Below are positions 34,367-42,866 of a stretch of DNA of 64,000 nt, one piece after another. Both the position numbers and the translations under genes were made by a program. The stretch is from CAINVV01 sp038323575 (GTDB lineage: Bacteria > Bacteroidota > Bacteroidia > Bacteroidales > Prolixibacteraceae): contig JBBQHB010000017.1 of the NCBI GenBank assembly GCA_038323575.1, positions 1-64,000 of the forward strand, given 5' to 3'. Numbering within the stretch: position 1 is the first letter of the stretch; every line of letters begins with the position of its first letter. The notes under the pieces were generated by a model that was given only the letters and a program-made list of their open reading frames with translations, made no database searches and was not told where the DNA came from.

Positions 34367-37300
34367 ATGAGACTAAATTATTTTATAATTTTTTTTCTGG
34401 GACTTTCTATTCGTCTTTTTGCACAACCGGCTGCTCCTTCTCTGTCATCGCCTGCGAATGCATCAACATCTTATGTGGGTTCCACCATTACTTTTTTCTG
34501 GACGCCCGTCACCGGTGCAACTTCTTATGATATTGAATTCGATGCCGGTTTGGGAATTTCCTCCCTCAGGAATGTTTCCGAAGCAACAACATCCTGGCTG
34601 GTTTCTGTGACTGATATAGGTCCGCACACCTGGCATGTCCGTGCAAAATCCGGAACAACCGCAGGTTCTTGGTCTTCCTCCAGAACATTTTCAGTAATTG
34701 GTCTTCCTGCCATCCCGGTAACCGGGTCACCAGCCAATGGTTCCACAATATACGTTGATGCTGCAACAACTTTCAGCTGGAATCAGGTTGCGAATGCGTC
34801 TAGTTACCAGATTCAATTCGATACAGATGATCCGATCATTGTTGCGGGCACCTCTTATTCCCGTTCATTCAATGCGTTAGGAAATCATACCTGGAAGGTT
34901 CTGGCATCCAACAATGCAGGAAACAGCGGCTGGAGTAGCGCTAAAACATTCATCTTATCAATCACCACTCCTTCTTTGTCATCACCTGCCAGCGGAACGG
35001 TCTATTATGTCGGCGCAACCATGAGTTTTTACTGGACTCCAGTTTCAGGTGCGACCTCCTACGATATAGAACTGGATGCAGGATTAGGGATTGCTCAACT
35101 AACCAATGTGGCAGGAACAAGTATGTCAATGCCGGTTGCAGTTGCCAATGTCGGCCCACATACCTGGCACGTCAGGGCAAAAAATGGCAGTACCATAGGA
35201 CAATGGTCCTCATCTCGCAGCTATACTGTTGTTGGTTTACCGGCAGTACCCACCTTGGGAAATCCTTCAAACGGATCAACAATTTACTATGATTCATCGA
35301 CTAATTTTTCATGGAGCAATGTGAGTGGAGCAACAAGCTATAAGATACAATTCGACGCTGAAACGCCCATGGTTGTGACCGGAACAAACTATGTCCGTAC
35401 TTTCAACACACCCGGGAACCATACCTGGAAAGTAATGGCATCAAATGGTGCAGGTGATGGAAGCTGGAGTACAACCCGGACATTTATAGTATCCCTGGCC
35501 TCTCCAAACCTTACATCTCCTGTTAACGGTTCTTCTTCATTCGTGGGCACAACTGTGAACTTTTCATGGACATCCGTTGCCGGTGCTACTTCATACGATA
35601 TTGAGCTGGATGCAGGTTTAGGATTCGTTTTACTGACCAATCTTACCGGAACAAGCATGCCATGGCTTCTGGATGCTGCTGATATCGGACAGCATACTTG
35701 GCACGTTAGAGCCAAAACAGGGACGACCGATGGACCTTGGTCATCTACGAGGATTTTGTCGGTTATTAATTTACCAGGAATACCTACGCTATTTATTCCG
35801 CAAAATGATGCTTCAATCCCATTAAGTGTTTCAACTGCTTTTGCATGGACTCCTATATCAAATGCAACCAGTTATCAGCTGCAATTTGACTCGGAGGCAC
35901 CAATCGTTGTATCAGGAACATCCTATTCCCGCTCATTCAATGTCCTCGGCAGCCATACCTGGAAAGTTCTGGCTACCAATGCTGCAGGTAACAGTGACTG
36001 GAGCTTGCCAAGGACATTTACGGTTGCACTGGATGTGCCGGCTCTGTCCTCTCCAGCTAACGGATCAACCTCATATGTCGGTTCAGTCATTAACTTCTCC
36101 TGGACTCCTGTCAACGGGGCGACTTCCTATGATGTTGAATTTGATGCAGGCCTTGGGTACGTGTCATTGACAAATGTCACCAAACTGAGTCTGACCTGGC
36201 TTACTGATGCATCCAAAGCCGGTCCGCATACCTGGCACGTTCGTGCCAACAGTGGGTCAACCCCGGGACCCTGGTCAGGTTCGCGTACATTTACTGTAAT
36301 TGGCACACCCGATGTTCCTACACTTAATGCACCGCAAAATGCTGCCGCAATACCTTACGATATATTAACTACGTTTTCCTGGAATACTGTACCAAATGCT
36401 ACAAGTTACCAGATACAATTTGACGCCGAATCCCCCGTTATAGTTGCAGGAACCAACTCTTTTGTCCGCTCTTTCAGCACAACCGGTACACATACCTGGA
36501 AAGTACTGGCTTCCAATGCTGCCGGTAACAGCGAATGGAGTACTGTCAGAACTTTTACTGTAGCACTTGGGACACCTGTCTTACTTACACCCTTAGACAA
36601 TGTCAGTCAGATTGCAGGTACAACAATAAACTTCTCATGGTCTCAGGTGCCGGGTGCGACTTCGTACGATATCGAGACAGATGCCGGGCAGCCAAATTCA
36701 ACGCTTACAAATGTCACAGGAAACAGTTTAAGTTTTCAAACAGTTACAGCAAATGCCGGGACACACACCTGGCATGTTCGCGCAAAAAACGGAGCAGTTA
36801 CAAGTTCCTGGTCATCTTCCCGGACATTTACCATTATAGGAATACCGGCAATACCAACACTTTTGACACCTGACAACGGATCTGCCGTTATTCATAATAC
36901 TGCTGTAACCTATACCTGGAATGCAGTTCCTGGCGCTACAGGTTACAAAATCCAGTTTGACACTGAAACAGCAGTGGCTGTAAACGGAACCTCCTTTACC
37001 AAGACGTTCAGCACTTTGGGTAACCATACCTGGAAAGTCCAATCATTAAACAGTGCAGGCTCAAGCGATTGGAGCATTGCCTGGACTATAAATGTAGTAC
37101 TGAATACGCCGTTATTGGTTGCTCCGGATGATATTTCGAACCAGATTGTCGGATCAACCGTTATATTTTCATGGTCATCCGTTTCAGGCGCTACCTCATA
37201 CGATGTTGAGATGGATGCAGGCCAGGCAAACGCCTATCTGTCAAATGTCAACGGCACAAATATGCCATGGCAGCCAGCCGCAGCGAATATTGGACCACAC

Positions 37301-40300
37301 ACCTGGCGTGTCAGGGCCAAAAATAACACAACAGCAGGTTCCTGGTCGTTGTCAAGGACATTTATTGTTGTTGGATTACCATCAGTTCCGGTAACTGTGA
37401 GTCCTGCCAATGAATCAACTATCTTTTCTGATGCGTCCACCACATTTTCCTGGAACCCGGTATCCAACGCAACAGGTTACCAAATCAGGTTTGACTCCGA
37501 AGCACCTGTCTCCCTGACCGGCATAACCTATTCGCGTTCATTCAGTACGCTCGGAAGCCATAGCTGGAAGGTTCTTGCTTCCAATGCAGCAGGTTACAGC
37601 GACTGGAGTACTGCCAAATCATTTACAGTAATGCTTGGTACACCCGCTATATCAACACCTGAAGACAATATCACAAAAGAAGCGGGTAAAGCGATTAACT
37701 TTTCATGGACTTCGGTTTCCGGAGCGGCTTCCTACGATGTTGAAATGGATGCGGGTACAGCATCGGTCTCCCTGACCAATGTCATTGGTACAAGCATGCT
37801 TTGGCAGCCCGCGGAAAACAATGTCGGACTGCATTCATGGCATGTCAGGGCCAGGGAAGGTACATCGGCAGGTGGCTGGTCAATAACCCGAACCTTGACT
37901 GTTCTCAGTGTTCCGGTTCCGTTGACAAGATTTTTGGAGCTTTCGCCCGACAACAGCTGGGATTTCGGCACCGTTTCAGTCAGTAACAGCAATACCAAGA
38001 CATTTTCATTGAAAAACAGCGGTAATGCCACGCTGAAAATATCCGGATTGTCTTTTAGCGGGCCCAATACTGATCAGTTTTCTGTTACAAATCCGGTAGG
38101 ATCAACGATTGAAATACCTGCCGGTGGGACACAGCTTTTAACGGTCGGTTTTAAACCCTCCTCAGCCGGCTGGAAAAATGCAACCCTGGTCATTGCTAAT
38201 AACTCGGACAATGCTTCTCCTTCCAAATTGATAACATTTAACGGAACCGGCACTTTGCTCCCTACAAAGACACTTGAAGTAAATCCTGACGGAATCCTTG
38301 ATTTCGGTAATGTAACCCTGAACAATACCAAAGATATTACATTAACTATCAGTAATCCAGGCACAATTCTACTAAATGTTTCAGGAATGTCGTTGAGCGG
38401 AACCAGTCCGGATCAGTTTGTTATTACCAATAATTCAGGCACAACCATTGACCTGCCGGCCGGAGGAACCTACCAGGTTACCGTCAGGTACAAACCTACC
38501 ATGACCGGTATCAAAAGCGCCAACCTGTTCATTTCCAATAATTCTGACAATGCTTCTCCTTCCAAGATGATAGGCCTTACCGGAACAGGCATTAGTGTGC
38601 CGGTAATTATCCTTCCCGCTGTCAGCACCAATACGGTGACATCTGTCACTTCAGTCTCAGCAGTGGCTGGAGGAAATGTAACTTCAGAGGGAGGTGGTTC
38701 GGTGTCTGCAAAAGGTTTGTGCTGGAGTACAGCTTTGAATCCAACCGCTTCTGATTTTAAACAATTATGCGGAAGCGGACCTGGCGTTTTTACCGGTAAC
38801 CTTACCGGACTTACAGTTGGTACAACCTACCATGTGAGAGCCTATGCAACGAATACAGCCGGAACAGCTTACGGTGAAGATGTCGTTTTCGATACGCCAA
38901 AATTGCCCGAGGTTACAACTTCAGATGCATCGGTATTGTCCGCAACAACTGCAAATGCAGGCGGTAATGTCACTTCAGACGGAGGCGCTCCGGTAACTGC
39001 AAAAGGGGTTTGCTGGAGTACTTCTGTTAACCCGACCCTATTGGATTCAAAAACGTCAAACGGAACAGGAATCGGATCTTTCACCACCATCATTGCGGGA
39101 TTAAATGCAGGCACGACTTACCATGTTCGGGCCTATGCAACAAATTCTGTTGGTACCTCTTACGGGGCAGATTTTGTTTTCTCACCTTCTACTTTTGCTA
39201 CAGTCACAACTTCATCAGTTACATTCATAACTTCGACCACTGCCAACATCGGAGGTAATGTAACCATGGATGGTGGTGCATTGGTAACTGCAAAAGGATT
39301 GTGCTGGAGTACCTCCACAAATCCCACAATTTCTGATTCGAAAACGTTGAATGGAACCGGAATCGGGTCATTCTCCAGCACCATTGCCGGATTGACTGCA
39401 GGAACTGACTACCATGTGAGGGCCTATGCAACAAATTCTGTTGGTACTTCCTACGGAACTGATGTTATTTTCCACACGCCAACGCTTGCTGTTGTTACAA
39501 CTTCAGCAGTAACAGCAATCTCAGCTGCAACTGCCAGCGGCGGGGGCGCTGTTTCATCTGACGGAGGCGCTTTCGTAACAGAATATGGTTTGTGCTGGAA
39601 TACCACATCGAATCCTACCATTTACGACGCCAAAACCCTGAACGGATCTGGGACAGGATCATTCATTGCCAATATTACCGGATTAACATCCGGAACAACC
39701 TACCATGTGAGGGCATATGCAACAAATTCAGTAGGTACGGCATACGGCGCAGAGGTGTTTTTTACTACACCGAAACTGCCAACTGTAACAACAACACCTG
39801 CAACATCAACTTCGGCAACGACAGCAATCTTTGGCGGAGATGTTACATCAGACGGGGGAGCAGTTGTGACGGAAAAAGGAGTTTGCTGGAGTTCCGCGGC
39901 CAAACCCTCCCTATCGGATTCAAAAACTTCGAATGGAAACGGAATTGGTTCATTTTCTGCCAATATTACCGGACTGATAACCGGTGCAACCTACCATATC
40001 AGGGCATTTGCAGTAAATTCGGTTGGTATTTCCTACGGTGATGACCTTGCATTCTTCATACCGGTCAACGGCGGAGTATTCAACATCAGCAATTTTTATC
40101 AGATTTATCCTAATCCCTCTGAAGGTAGAATAACGATCAGATGTTTTGAGGAAATTGCAACGGAGGTGAGTATCTACTCATTGCAAGGTGCAATTTTGAG
40201 AAATTACAAATTAAACGGCCAGGTAAATCTGCTGAACCTTAATCTGGCAAAAGGCGTTTATACCATTGTATTGAACAGCAAAAAGGCATCAGGTACCTAT

Positions 40301-40318
40301 AAACTTGTAATCTTATAG
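34367..40318 (+). CDS. Giant repeat surface protein with T9SS sorting domain
   Basis: A 1983-residue secreted protein. Residues 1-20 are a signal peptide ending in RLFAQ. Residues about 21-1185 are thirteen fibronectin-III-like units that alternate between type A (ATSYDIELDAGLG...HTWHVRAK) and type B (ATSYQIQFD...GNHTWKVLASNAAG), seven A and six B. Two ASH/choice-of-anchor-D domains follow (about 1187-1409; WDFGTVSVSNSNTKTFSL and its partner). Then come five about 97-residue repeats (about 1410-1900) with KGLCWSTSTNPT and AGTTYHVRAYATNSVGTSYG. The last 80 residues form a T9SS type A sorting domain (YPNPSEGRITIR...GVYTIVLNS), so it is secreted across the outer membrane and anchored or released. 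No enzyme domain is visible; an adhesin or matrix role is inferred. Confidence 0.9.
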   Translation: MRLNYFIIFFLGLSIRLFAQPAAPSLSSPANASTSYVGSTITFFWTPVTGATSYDIEFDAGLGISSLRNVSEATTSWLVSVTDIGPHTWHVRAKSGTTAGSWSSSRTFSVIGLPAIPVTGSPANGSTIYVDAATTFSWNQVANASSYQIQFDTDDPIIVAGTSYSRSFNALGNHTWKVLASNNAGNSGWSSAKTFILSITTPSLSSPASGTVYYVGATMSFYWTPVSGATSYDIELDAGLGIAQLTNVAGTSMSMPVAVANVGPHTWHVRAKNGSTIGQWSSSRSYTVVGLPAVPTLGNPSNGSTIYYDSSTNFSWSNVSGATSYKIQFDAETPMVVTGTNYVRTFNTPGNHTWKVMASNGAGDGSWSTTRTFIVSLASPNLTSPVNGSSSFVGTTVNFSWTSVAGATSYDIELDAGLGFVLLTNLTGTSMPWLLDAADIGQHTWHVRAKTGTTDGPWSSTRILSVINLPGIPTLFIPQNDASIPLSVSTAFAWTPISNATSYQLQFDSEAPIVVSGTSYSRSFNVLGSHTWKVLATNAAGNSDWSLPRTFTVALDVPALSSPANGSTSYVGSVINFSWTPVNGATSYDVEFDAGLGYVSLTNVTKLSLTWLTDASKAGPHTWHVRANSGSTPGPWSGSRTFTVIGTPDVPTLNAPQNAAAIPYDILTTFSWNTVPNATSYQIQFDAESPVIVAGTNSFVRSFSTTGTHTWKVLASNAAGNSEWSTVRTFTVALGTPVLLTPLDNVSQIAGTTINFSWSQVPGATSYDIETDAGQPNSTLTNVTGNSLSFQTVTANAGTHTWHVRAKNGAVTSSWSSSRTFTIIGIPAIPTLLTPDNGSAVIHNTAVTYTWNAVPGATGYKIQFDTETAVAVNGTSFTKTFSTLGNHTWKVQSLNSAGSSDWSIAWTINVVLNTPLLVAPDDISNQIVGSTVIFSWSSVSGATSYDVEMDAGQANAYLSNVNGTNMPWQPAAANIGPHTWRVRAKNNTTAGSWSLSRTFIVVGLPSVPVTVSPANESTIFSDASTTFSWNPVSNATGYQIRFDSEAPVSLTGITYSRSFSTLGSHSWKVLASNAAGYSDWSTAKSFTVMLGTPAISTPEDNITKEAGKAINFSWTSVSGAASYDVEMDAGTASVSLTNVIGTSMLWQPAENNVGLHSWHVRAREGTSAGGWSITRTLTVLSVPVPLTRFLELSPDNSWDFGTVSVSNSNTKTFSLKNSGNATLKISGLSFSGPNTDQFSVTNPVGSTIEIPAGGTQLLTVGFKPSSAGWKNATLVIANNSDNASPSKLITFNGTGTLLPTKTLEVNPDGILDFGNVTLNNTKDITLTISNPGTILLNVSGMSLSGTSPDQFVITNNSGTTIDLPAGGTYQVTVRYKPTMTGIKSANLFISNNSDNASPSKMIGLTGTGISVPVIILPAVSTNTVTSVTSVSAVAGGNVTSEGGGSVSAKGLCWSTALNPTASDFKQLCGSGPGVFTGNLTGLTVGTTYHVRAYATNTAGTAYGEDVVFDTPKLPEVTTSDASVLSATTANAGGNVTSDGGAPVTAKGVCWSTSVNPTLLDSKTSNGTGIGSFTTIIAGLNAGTTYHVRAYATNSVGTSYGADFVFSPSTFATVTTSSVTFITSTTANIGGNVTMDGGALVTAKGLCWSTSTNPTISDSKTLNGTGIGSFSSTIAGLTAGTDYHVRAYATNSVGTSYGTDVIFHTPTLAVVTTSAVTAISAATASGGGAVSSDGGAFVTEYGLCWNTTSNPTIYDAKTLNGSGTGSFIANITGLTSGTTYHVRAYATNSVGTAYGAEVFFTTPKLPTVTTTPATSTSATTAIFGGDVTSDGGAVVTEKGVCWSSAAKPSLSDSKTSNGNGIGSFSANITGLITGATYHIRAFAVNSVGISYGDDLAFFIPVNGGVFNISNFYQIYPNPSEGRITIRCFEEIATEVSIYSLQGAILRNYKLNGQVNLLNLNLAKGVYTIVLNSKKASGTYKLVIL
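34427..37920 (+). repeat. Alternating A/B repeat array, about 535-bp super-unit
   Basis: Type A units begin near 34433, 34967, 35503, 36040, 36571, 37108 and 37641, spaced 531-537 bp, with a type B unit between each pair. Protein units are about 91 and 87 residues. The spacing indicates expansion by duplication of two-domain blocks, followed by divergence at the DNA level. Confidence 0.85.
38598..40068 (+). repeat. Five C-type repeats of about 97 residues
   Basis: Units start near 38598, 38903, 39195, 39484 and 39777. Each has one conserved Cys in GLCWST or GVCWSS, and the first has an extra Cys. DNA similarity between units 2, 3 and 4 is high, for example around GCCTATGCAACAAATTC. Confidence 0.8.
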
Positions 40319-40400
40319 TCACTTGGAATGGCATAGGTAATGGCCGATTTAGGTTTGTTGTTAGTCAGCTTCCTACTACGTGCCATAAATCAGCCCATAA

Positions 40401-40435
40401 AAAAACTCCCCTCAGAAATGAAGGGAGTTTTTTTT
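40401..40435. terminator. Bidirectional terminator
   Basis: AAAAACTCCC and GGGAGTTTTT flank an inner TCA/TGA pairing, between the convergent T9SS protein and sigma factor genes. A and T runs on both sides allow termination in either direction. Confidence 0.9.
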
Positions 40436-40446
40436 ATATCTGATAT

Positions 40447-40953
40447 CTAGTTTACATAATCAACAAGCCAGATACTCAATTTTTTCCTGGTAAAGAAGAT
40501 CCTGCTTTTGACTGTTCCCAACGGAAGATCAAGCTTCTCGGCTATTTCTTTGTATTTATATCCGTTTAAAAAGAGTTGGAACGGCTCTCTGAACTCTTCC
40601 TCTAACAGGTCGATTTTTTTGTAAATCTCCTTTTCAGCATGAATAGAATCGACAGATGGGTAAAAATCATCTTTTGAAAATGACATGTGTAGTCTGTTGG
40701 ACTGACTCTCCAAAGTTGTCCTTGCCTTTAAATTTCTTCTGTATTCGTTGATGAAAGTATTTTTCATGATCGTATAGATCCATGCCATCAGATTTGTATC
40801 TGATGAGAATTTACTTTGGTAGGTTAATGCCCTTAGATAAGTCTCCTGTACCAGATCATGGGCCTTGTCAGAGTTACTGGTTAGGCTGAGCGCGAAATAA
40901 TACATTTTGTTCTCAAGACCTGTCAAAGAATTTTGAAATTGAACGGTAGTCAT
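40447..40953 (-). CDS. ECF-type RNA polymerase sigma factor
   Basis: A 168-residue sigma-70 family factor of the extracytoplasmic-function size. Region 2 is seen in YYFALSLTSNSDKAHDLVQETYLRALTYQ and NLMAWIYTIMKNTFINEYRR, and region 4 in KEIAEKLDLPLGTVKSRIFFTRKKL. I chose the ATG at 40953; the frame runs two codons further to a TTG. No anti-sigma factor gene lies beside it, unlike many ECF loci. It is convergent with the T9SS repeat protein, and a link between the two is only a guess. Its own promoter lies in the following AT-rich region. Confidence 0.9.
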   Translation of the reverse strand: MTTVQFQNSLTGLENKMYYFALSLTSNSDKAHDLVQETYLRALTYQSKFSSDTNLMAWIYTIMKNTFINEYRRNLKARTTLESQSNRLHMSFSKDDFYPSVDSIHAEKEIYKKIDLLEEEFREPFQLFLNGYKYKEIAEKLDLPLGTVKSRIFFTRKKLSIWLVDYVN

Positions 40954-41180
40954 GGTCAAAATTTAAGGTTAACTGATTAATTAGTTCGTTTCGCTGATCA
41001 AACACTGCTTCAAAGATATCAAATGAATTTTCATATCCAAATTTTTTTAACATAAATGCTTAAATGGTTAATACTGCATTCTAAATAAGCATTAACATAA
41101 AGCATTGATAATTAAACCACTATTTTAAATAGTTATGTTAATTCTAAATTACACATTTGGTGGATTTTAAGTGCAAACTG

Positions 41181-41220
41181 GCATTTTTAACTATCAAATT
41201 GCCATTATTAACTATCAAAC
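41181..41220. repeat. Two 20-bp direct repeats
   Basis: GCATTTTTAACTATCAAATT and GCCATTATTAACTATCAAAC are adjacent and share TTAACTATCAAA, with one base inserted. They could be paired binding sites or a recent duplication. Confidence 0.6.
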
Positions 41221-41248
41221 AAAATATTGGATCTTATGAATTTAGGAT

Positions 41249-41278
41249 AAAAAAAAGCCCGGAAACAATTCCGGGCTT
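41249..41278 (-). terminator. Intrinsic terminator of the polyamine/ATP synthase run
   Basis: AAGCCCGGAA and TTCCGGGCTT form a perfect 10-bp stem with a 4-nt loop. On the minus strand it is followed by a run of T, 87 bp after the dehydrogenase stop codon. Confidence 0.93.
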
Positions 41279-41364
41279 ATCTTATTTTCTGTTTGCTTGT
41301 TTTGTCTTGAAGCTGATCGGTCAATCAGCTTTATTTCATCGGCTCAGGTAGGGTTATCGGACGC

Positions 41365-42561
41365 TTAATCCAGTTCCGTGTCAATGTCAGTTAATTCATA
41401 CCATGGCAAACCATGGATATTCAATGCCTTCATAAAAGGATCAGGATCAAATTCTTCTACATTGAATACCCCTGGCTTTTTCCATTTTCCTTCTAAAAAC
41501 ATCATTGCCCCGATCATTGCAGGAACGCCGGTTGTGAAACTGATGGCCTGGGTGCCTGTTTCAGCATAGGCAGCCTCGTGACTGCAGTTGTTGTAAACAT
41601 AGTAAGTCTTCTCTTTTCCTGCCTTGATCCCCTTGATACGGCATCCGATAGAGGTTTCACCCGTATAATTTTCCCCAAGTTCTTCGGGTTTGGGTAAGAC
41701 AGCTTTCAGAAACTGAATGGGGACAATTTCCTTCCCTTCATAAATGATCGGCTGAATACCTGCCATACCGATATTCTGTATTACCCTCAGGTGAGTCAGG
41801 TATTCCTGGCCGAAAGTCATCCAGAATCGGGCCCTTTTGATCGATGGGAAATTTTTTACCAGTGATTCCAGCTCTTCGTGGTAAATCAGATACGACTCTT
41901 TTTCTCCGATTCTCGGGTAGGTAAGCGGCAGATGTATCTCATGAGGCTCCGTCATAATCCATTCGCCGTTTTCCCAGTACTTTCCTTTTTGGGTGACCTC
42001 CCTGATATTGATCTCAGGATTAAAATTGGTGGCAAATGCCTTACCGTGGTTTCCTGCATTACAGTCAACTATATCAAGGTACTGAATCTCATCGAAGTGG
42101 TGTTTGGCTGCATAGGCGGTATATACCCCGGATACTCCCGGGTCAAAACCGCAACCAAGGATGGCCGTTAAGCCGGCTTCTTTAAACCTTTCCTGATAAG
42201 CCCATTGCCATTTGTATTCAAATTTCGCCTCATCCAAAGGTTCATAATTGGCTGTATCGAGATAGGAAACACCTGTTTCAAGACAGGCATCCATGATGGT
42301 CAGATCCTGGTAAGGCAGCGCAACATTCACCACAAGATCCGGCTGAAACGAACGGATCAGTTTAACAAGCTGCGGAACATCATCAGCATTAACTTCAGCC
42401 GTCTTCAGGTTCTTGCTGCCGATTCTTGCTGCAATTTTATCACATTTCGATTTAGTTCTGCTTGCCAGCAGTATTTCAGTAAACAGTTCAGGAAGTTCCG
42501 CCATTTTATGCGCCACAACTGTGCCTACGCCTCCGGCACCAATAATTAAAACCTTTCCCAT
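41365..42561 (-). CDS. Carboxy(nor)spermidine dehydrogenase-like, Lys9 superfamily
   Basis: A 398-residue saccharopine dehydrogenase-like enzyme. The Rossmann motif is VLIIGAGGVGTVVAHK, and VNVALPYQDLTIMDACLETGVSYLDTANYE and LGCGFDPGVSGVYTAYAAKH are the conserved middle segments of carboxynorspermidine/carboxyspermidine dehydrogenases (CANSDH), which condense a diamine with aspartate semialdehyde using NADPH. The length and the presence of agmatine deiminase and N-carbamoylputrescine amidase in the same gene run support carboxyspermidine formation from putrescine. It lies 23 bp after atpC, with the terminator following. The decarboxylase (CASDC/NspC) partner is not in the window. A lysine-pathway role is the main alternative. 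Confidence 0.78.
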   Translation of the reverse strand: MGKVLIIGAGGVGTVVAHKMAELPELFTEILLASRTKSKCDKIAARIGSKNLKTAEVNADDVPQLVKLIRSFQPDLVVNVALPYQDLTIMDACLETGVSYLDTANYEPLDEAKFEYKWQWAYQERFKEAGLTAILGCGFDPGVSGVYTAYAAKHHFDEIQYLDIVDCNAGNHGKAFATNFNPEINIREVTQKGKYWENGEWIMTEPHEIHLPLTYPRIGEKESYLIYHEELESLVKNFPSIKRARFWMTFGQEYLTHLRVIQNIGMAGIQPIIYEGKEIVPIQFLKAVLPKPEELGENYTGETSIGCRIKGIKAGKEKTYYVYNNCSHEAAYAETGTQAISFTTGVPAMIGAMMFLEGKWKKPGVFNVEEFDPDPFMKALNIHGLPWYELTDIDTELD

Positions 42562-42584
42562 TTCAATGAAAATTTAATTGATTG

Positions 42585-42836
42585 TTATACCACCCCGGCT
42601 GTATCAACAAGTACTGCAATTTTATTGTTATGTACTTCTACTACCCCACCCGTAATATCAAAATAAGAGAAGACTCCATTAGCGTCTTTCACCTTGATTC
42701 TTCCCTCTATTAACGTAGAGATCATCGGGGAATGATTCATCAACACTTCAAAATAGCCGATAGTCCCGGGAAGTTGAACCAACTCAGCCTCACCGGAGAA
42801 GAGCTTTTTTTCAGGGGTAATAATTTCCAGAAACAT
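42585..42836 (-). CDS. atpC: ATP synthase epsilon subunit, short form
   Basis: Epsilon joins the F1 rotor stalk and can inhibit ATP hydrolysis. Only the N-terminal beta-sandwich is present: 83 residues (MFLEIITPEKKLFSGEAELV and ISTLIEGRIKVKD), against about 135-140 for E. coli. The C-terminal helical hairpin that causes inhibition in other bacteria is missing. The frame ends with a clean stop, so this looks like the normal short Bacteroidota form, not a truncation. It lies 30 bp after atpD. Confidence 0.92.
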   Translation of the reverse strand: MFLEIITPEKKLFSGEAELVQLPGTIGYFEVLMNHSPMISTLIEGRIKVKDANGVFSYFDITGGVVEVHNNKIAVLVDTAGVV

Positions 42837-42866
42837 ATTGTAGTTTTGCGGTCTGTATAAAAGCGA

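Larger units (their letters stand above)
40954..41364. other. 410-bp intergenic region upstream of sigma factor
   Basis: No gene seen. It holds an inverted repeat AATGCTTA/TAAGCATT (41055-41062, 41086-41093), a direct repeat at 41181-41220 and the terminator of the dehydrogenase gene. The left part must contain the sigma factor promoter, but no perfect TAnnTTTG box is evident. Confidence 0.6.

Noticed and set aside
34273..34530. An open frame on + at the head of the giant T9SS gene.
   Set aside because: Lies in a different frame over the true signal peptide; the sequence is the out-of-frame reading of real coding DNA.
40447..40953. ECF sigma factor as the dedicated regulator of the T9SS protein.
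   Set aside because: Only convergent adjacency supports it; no shared promoter motif can be shown.
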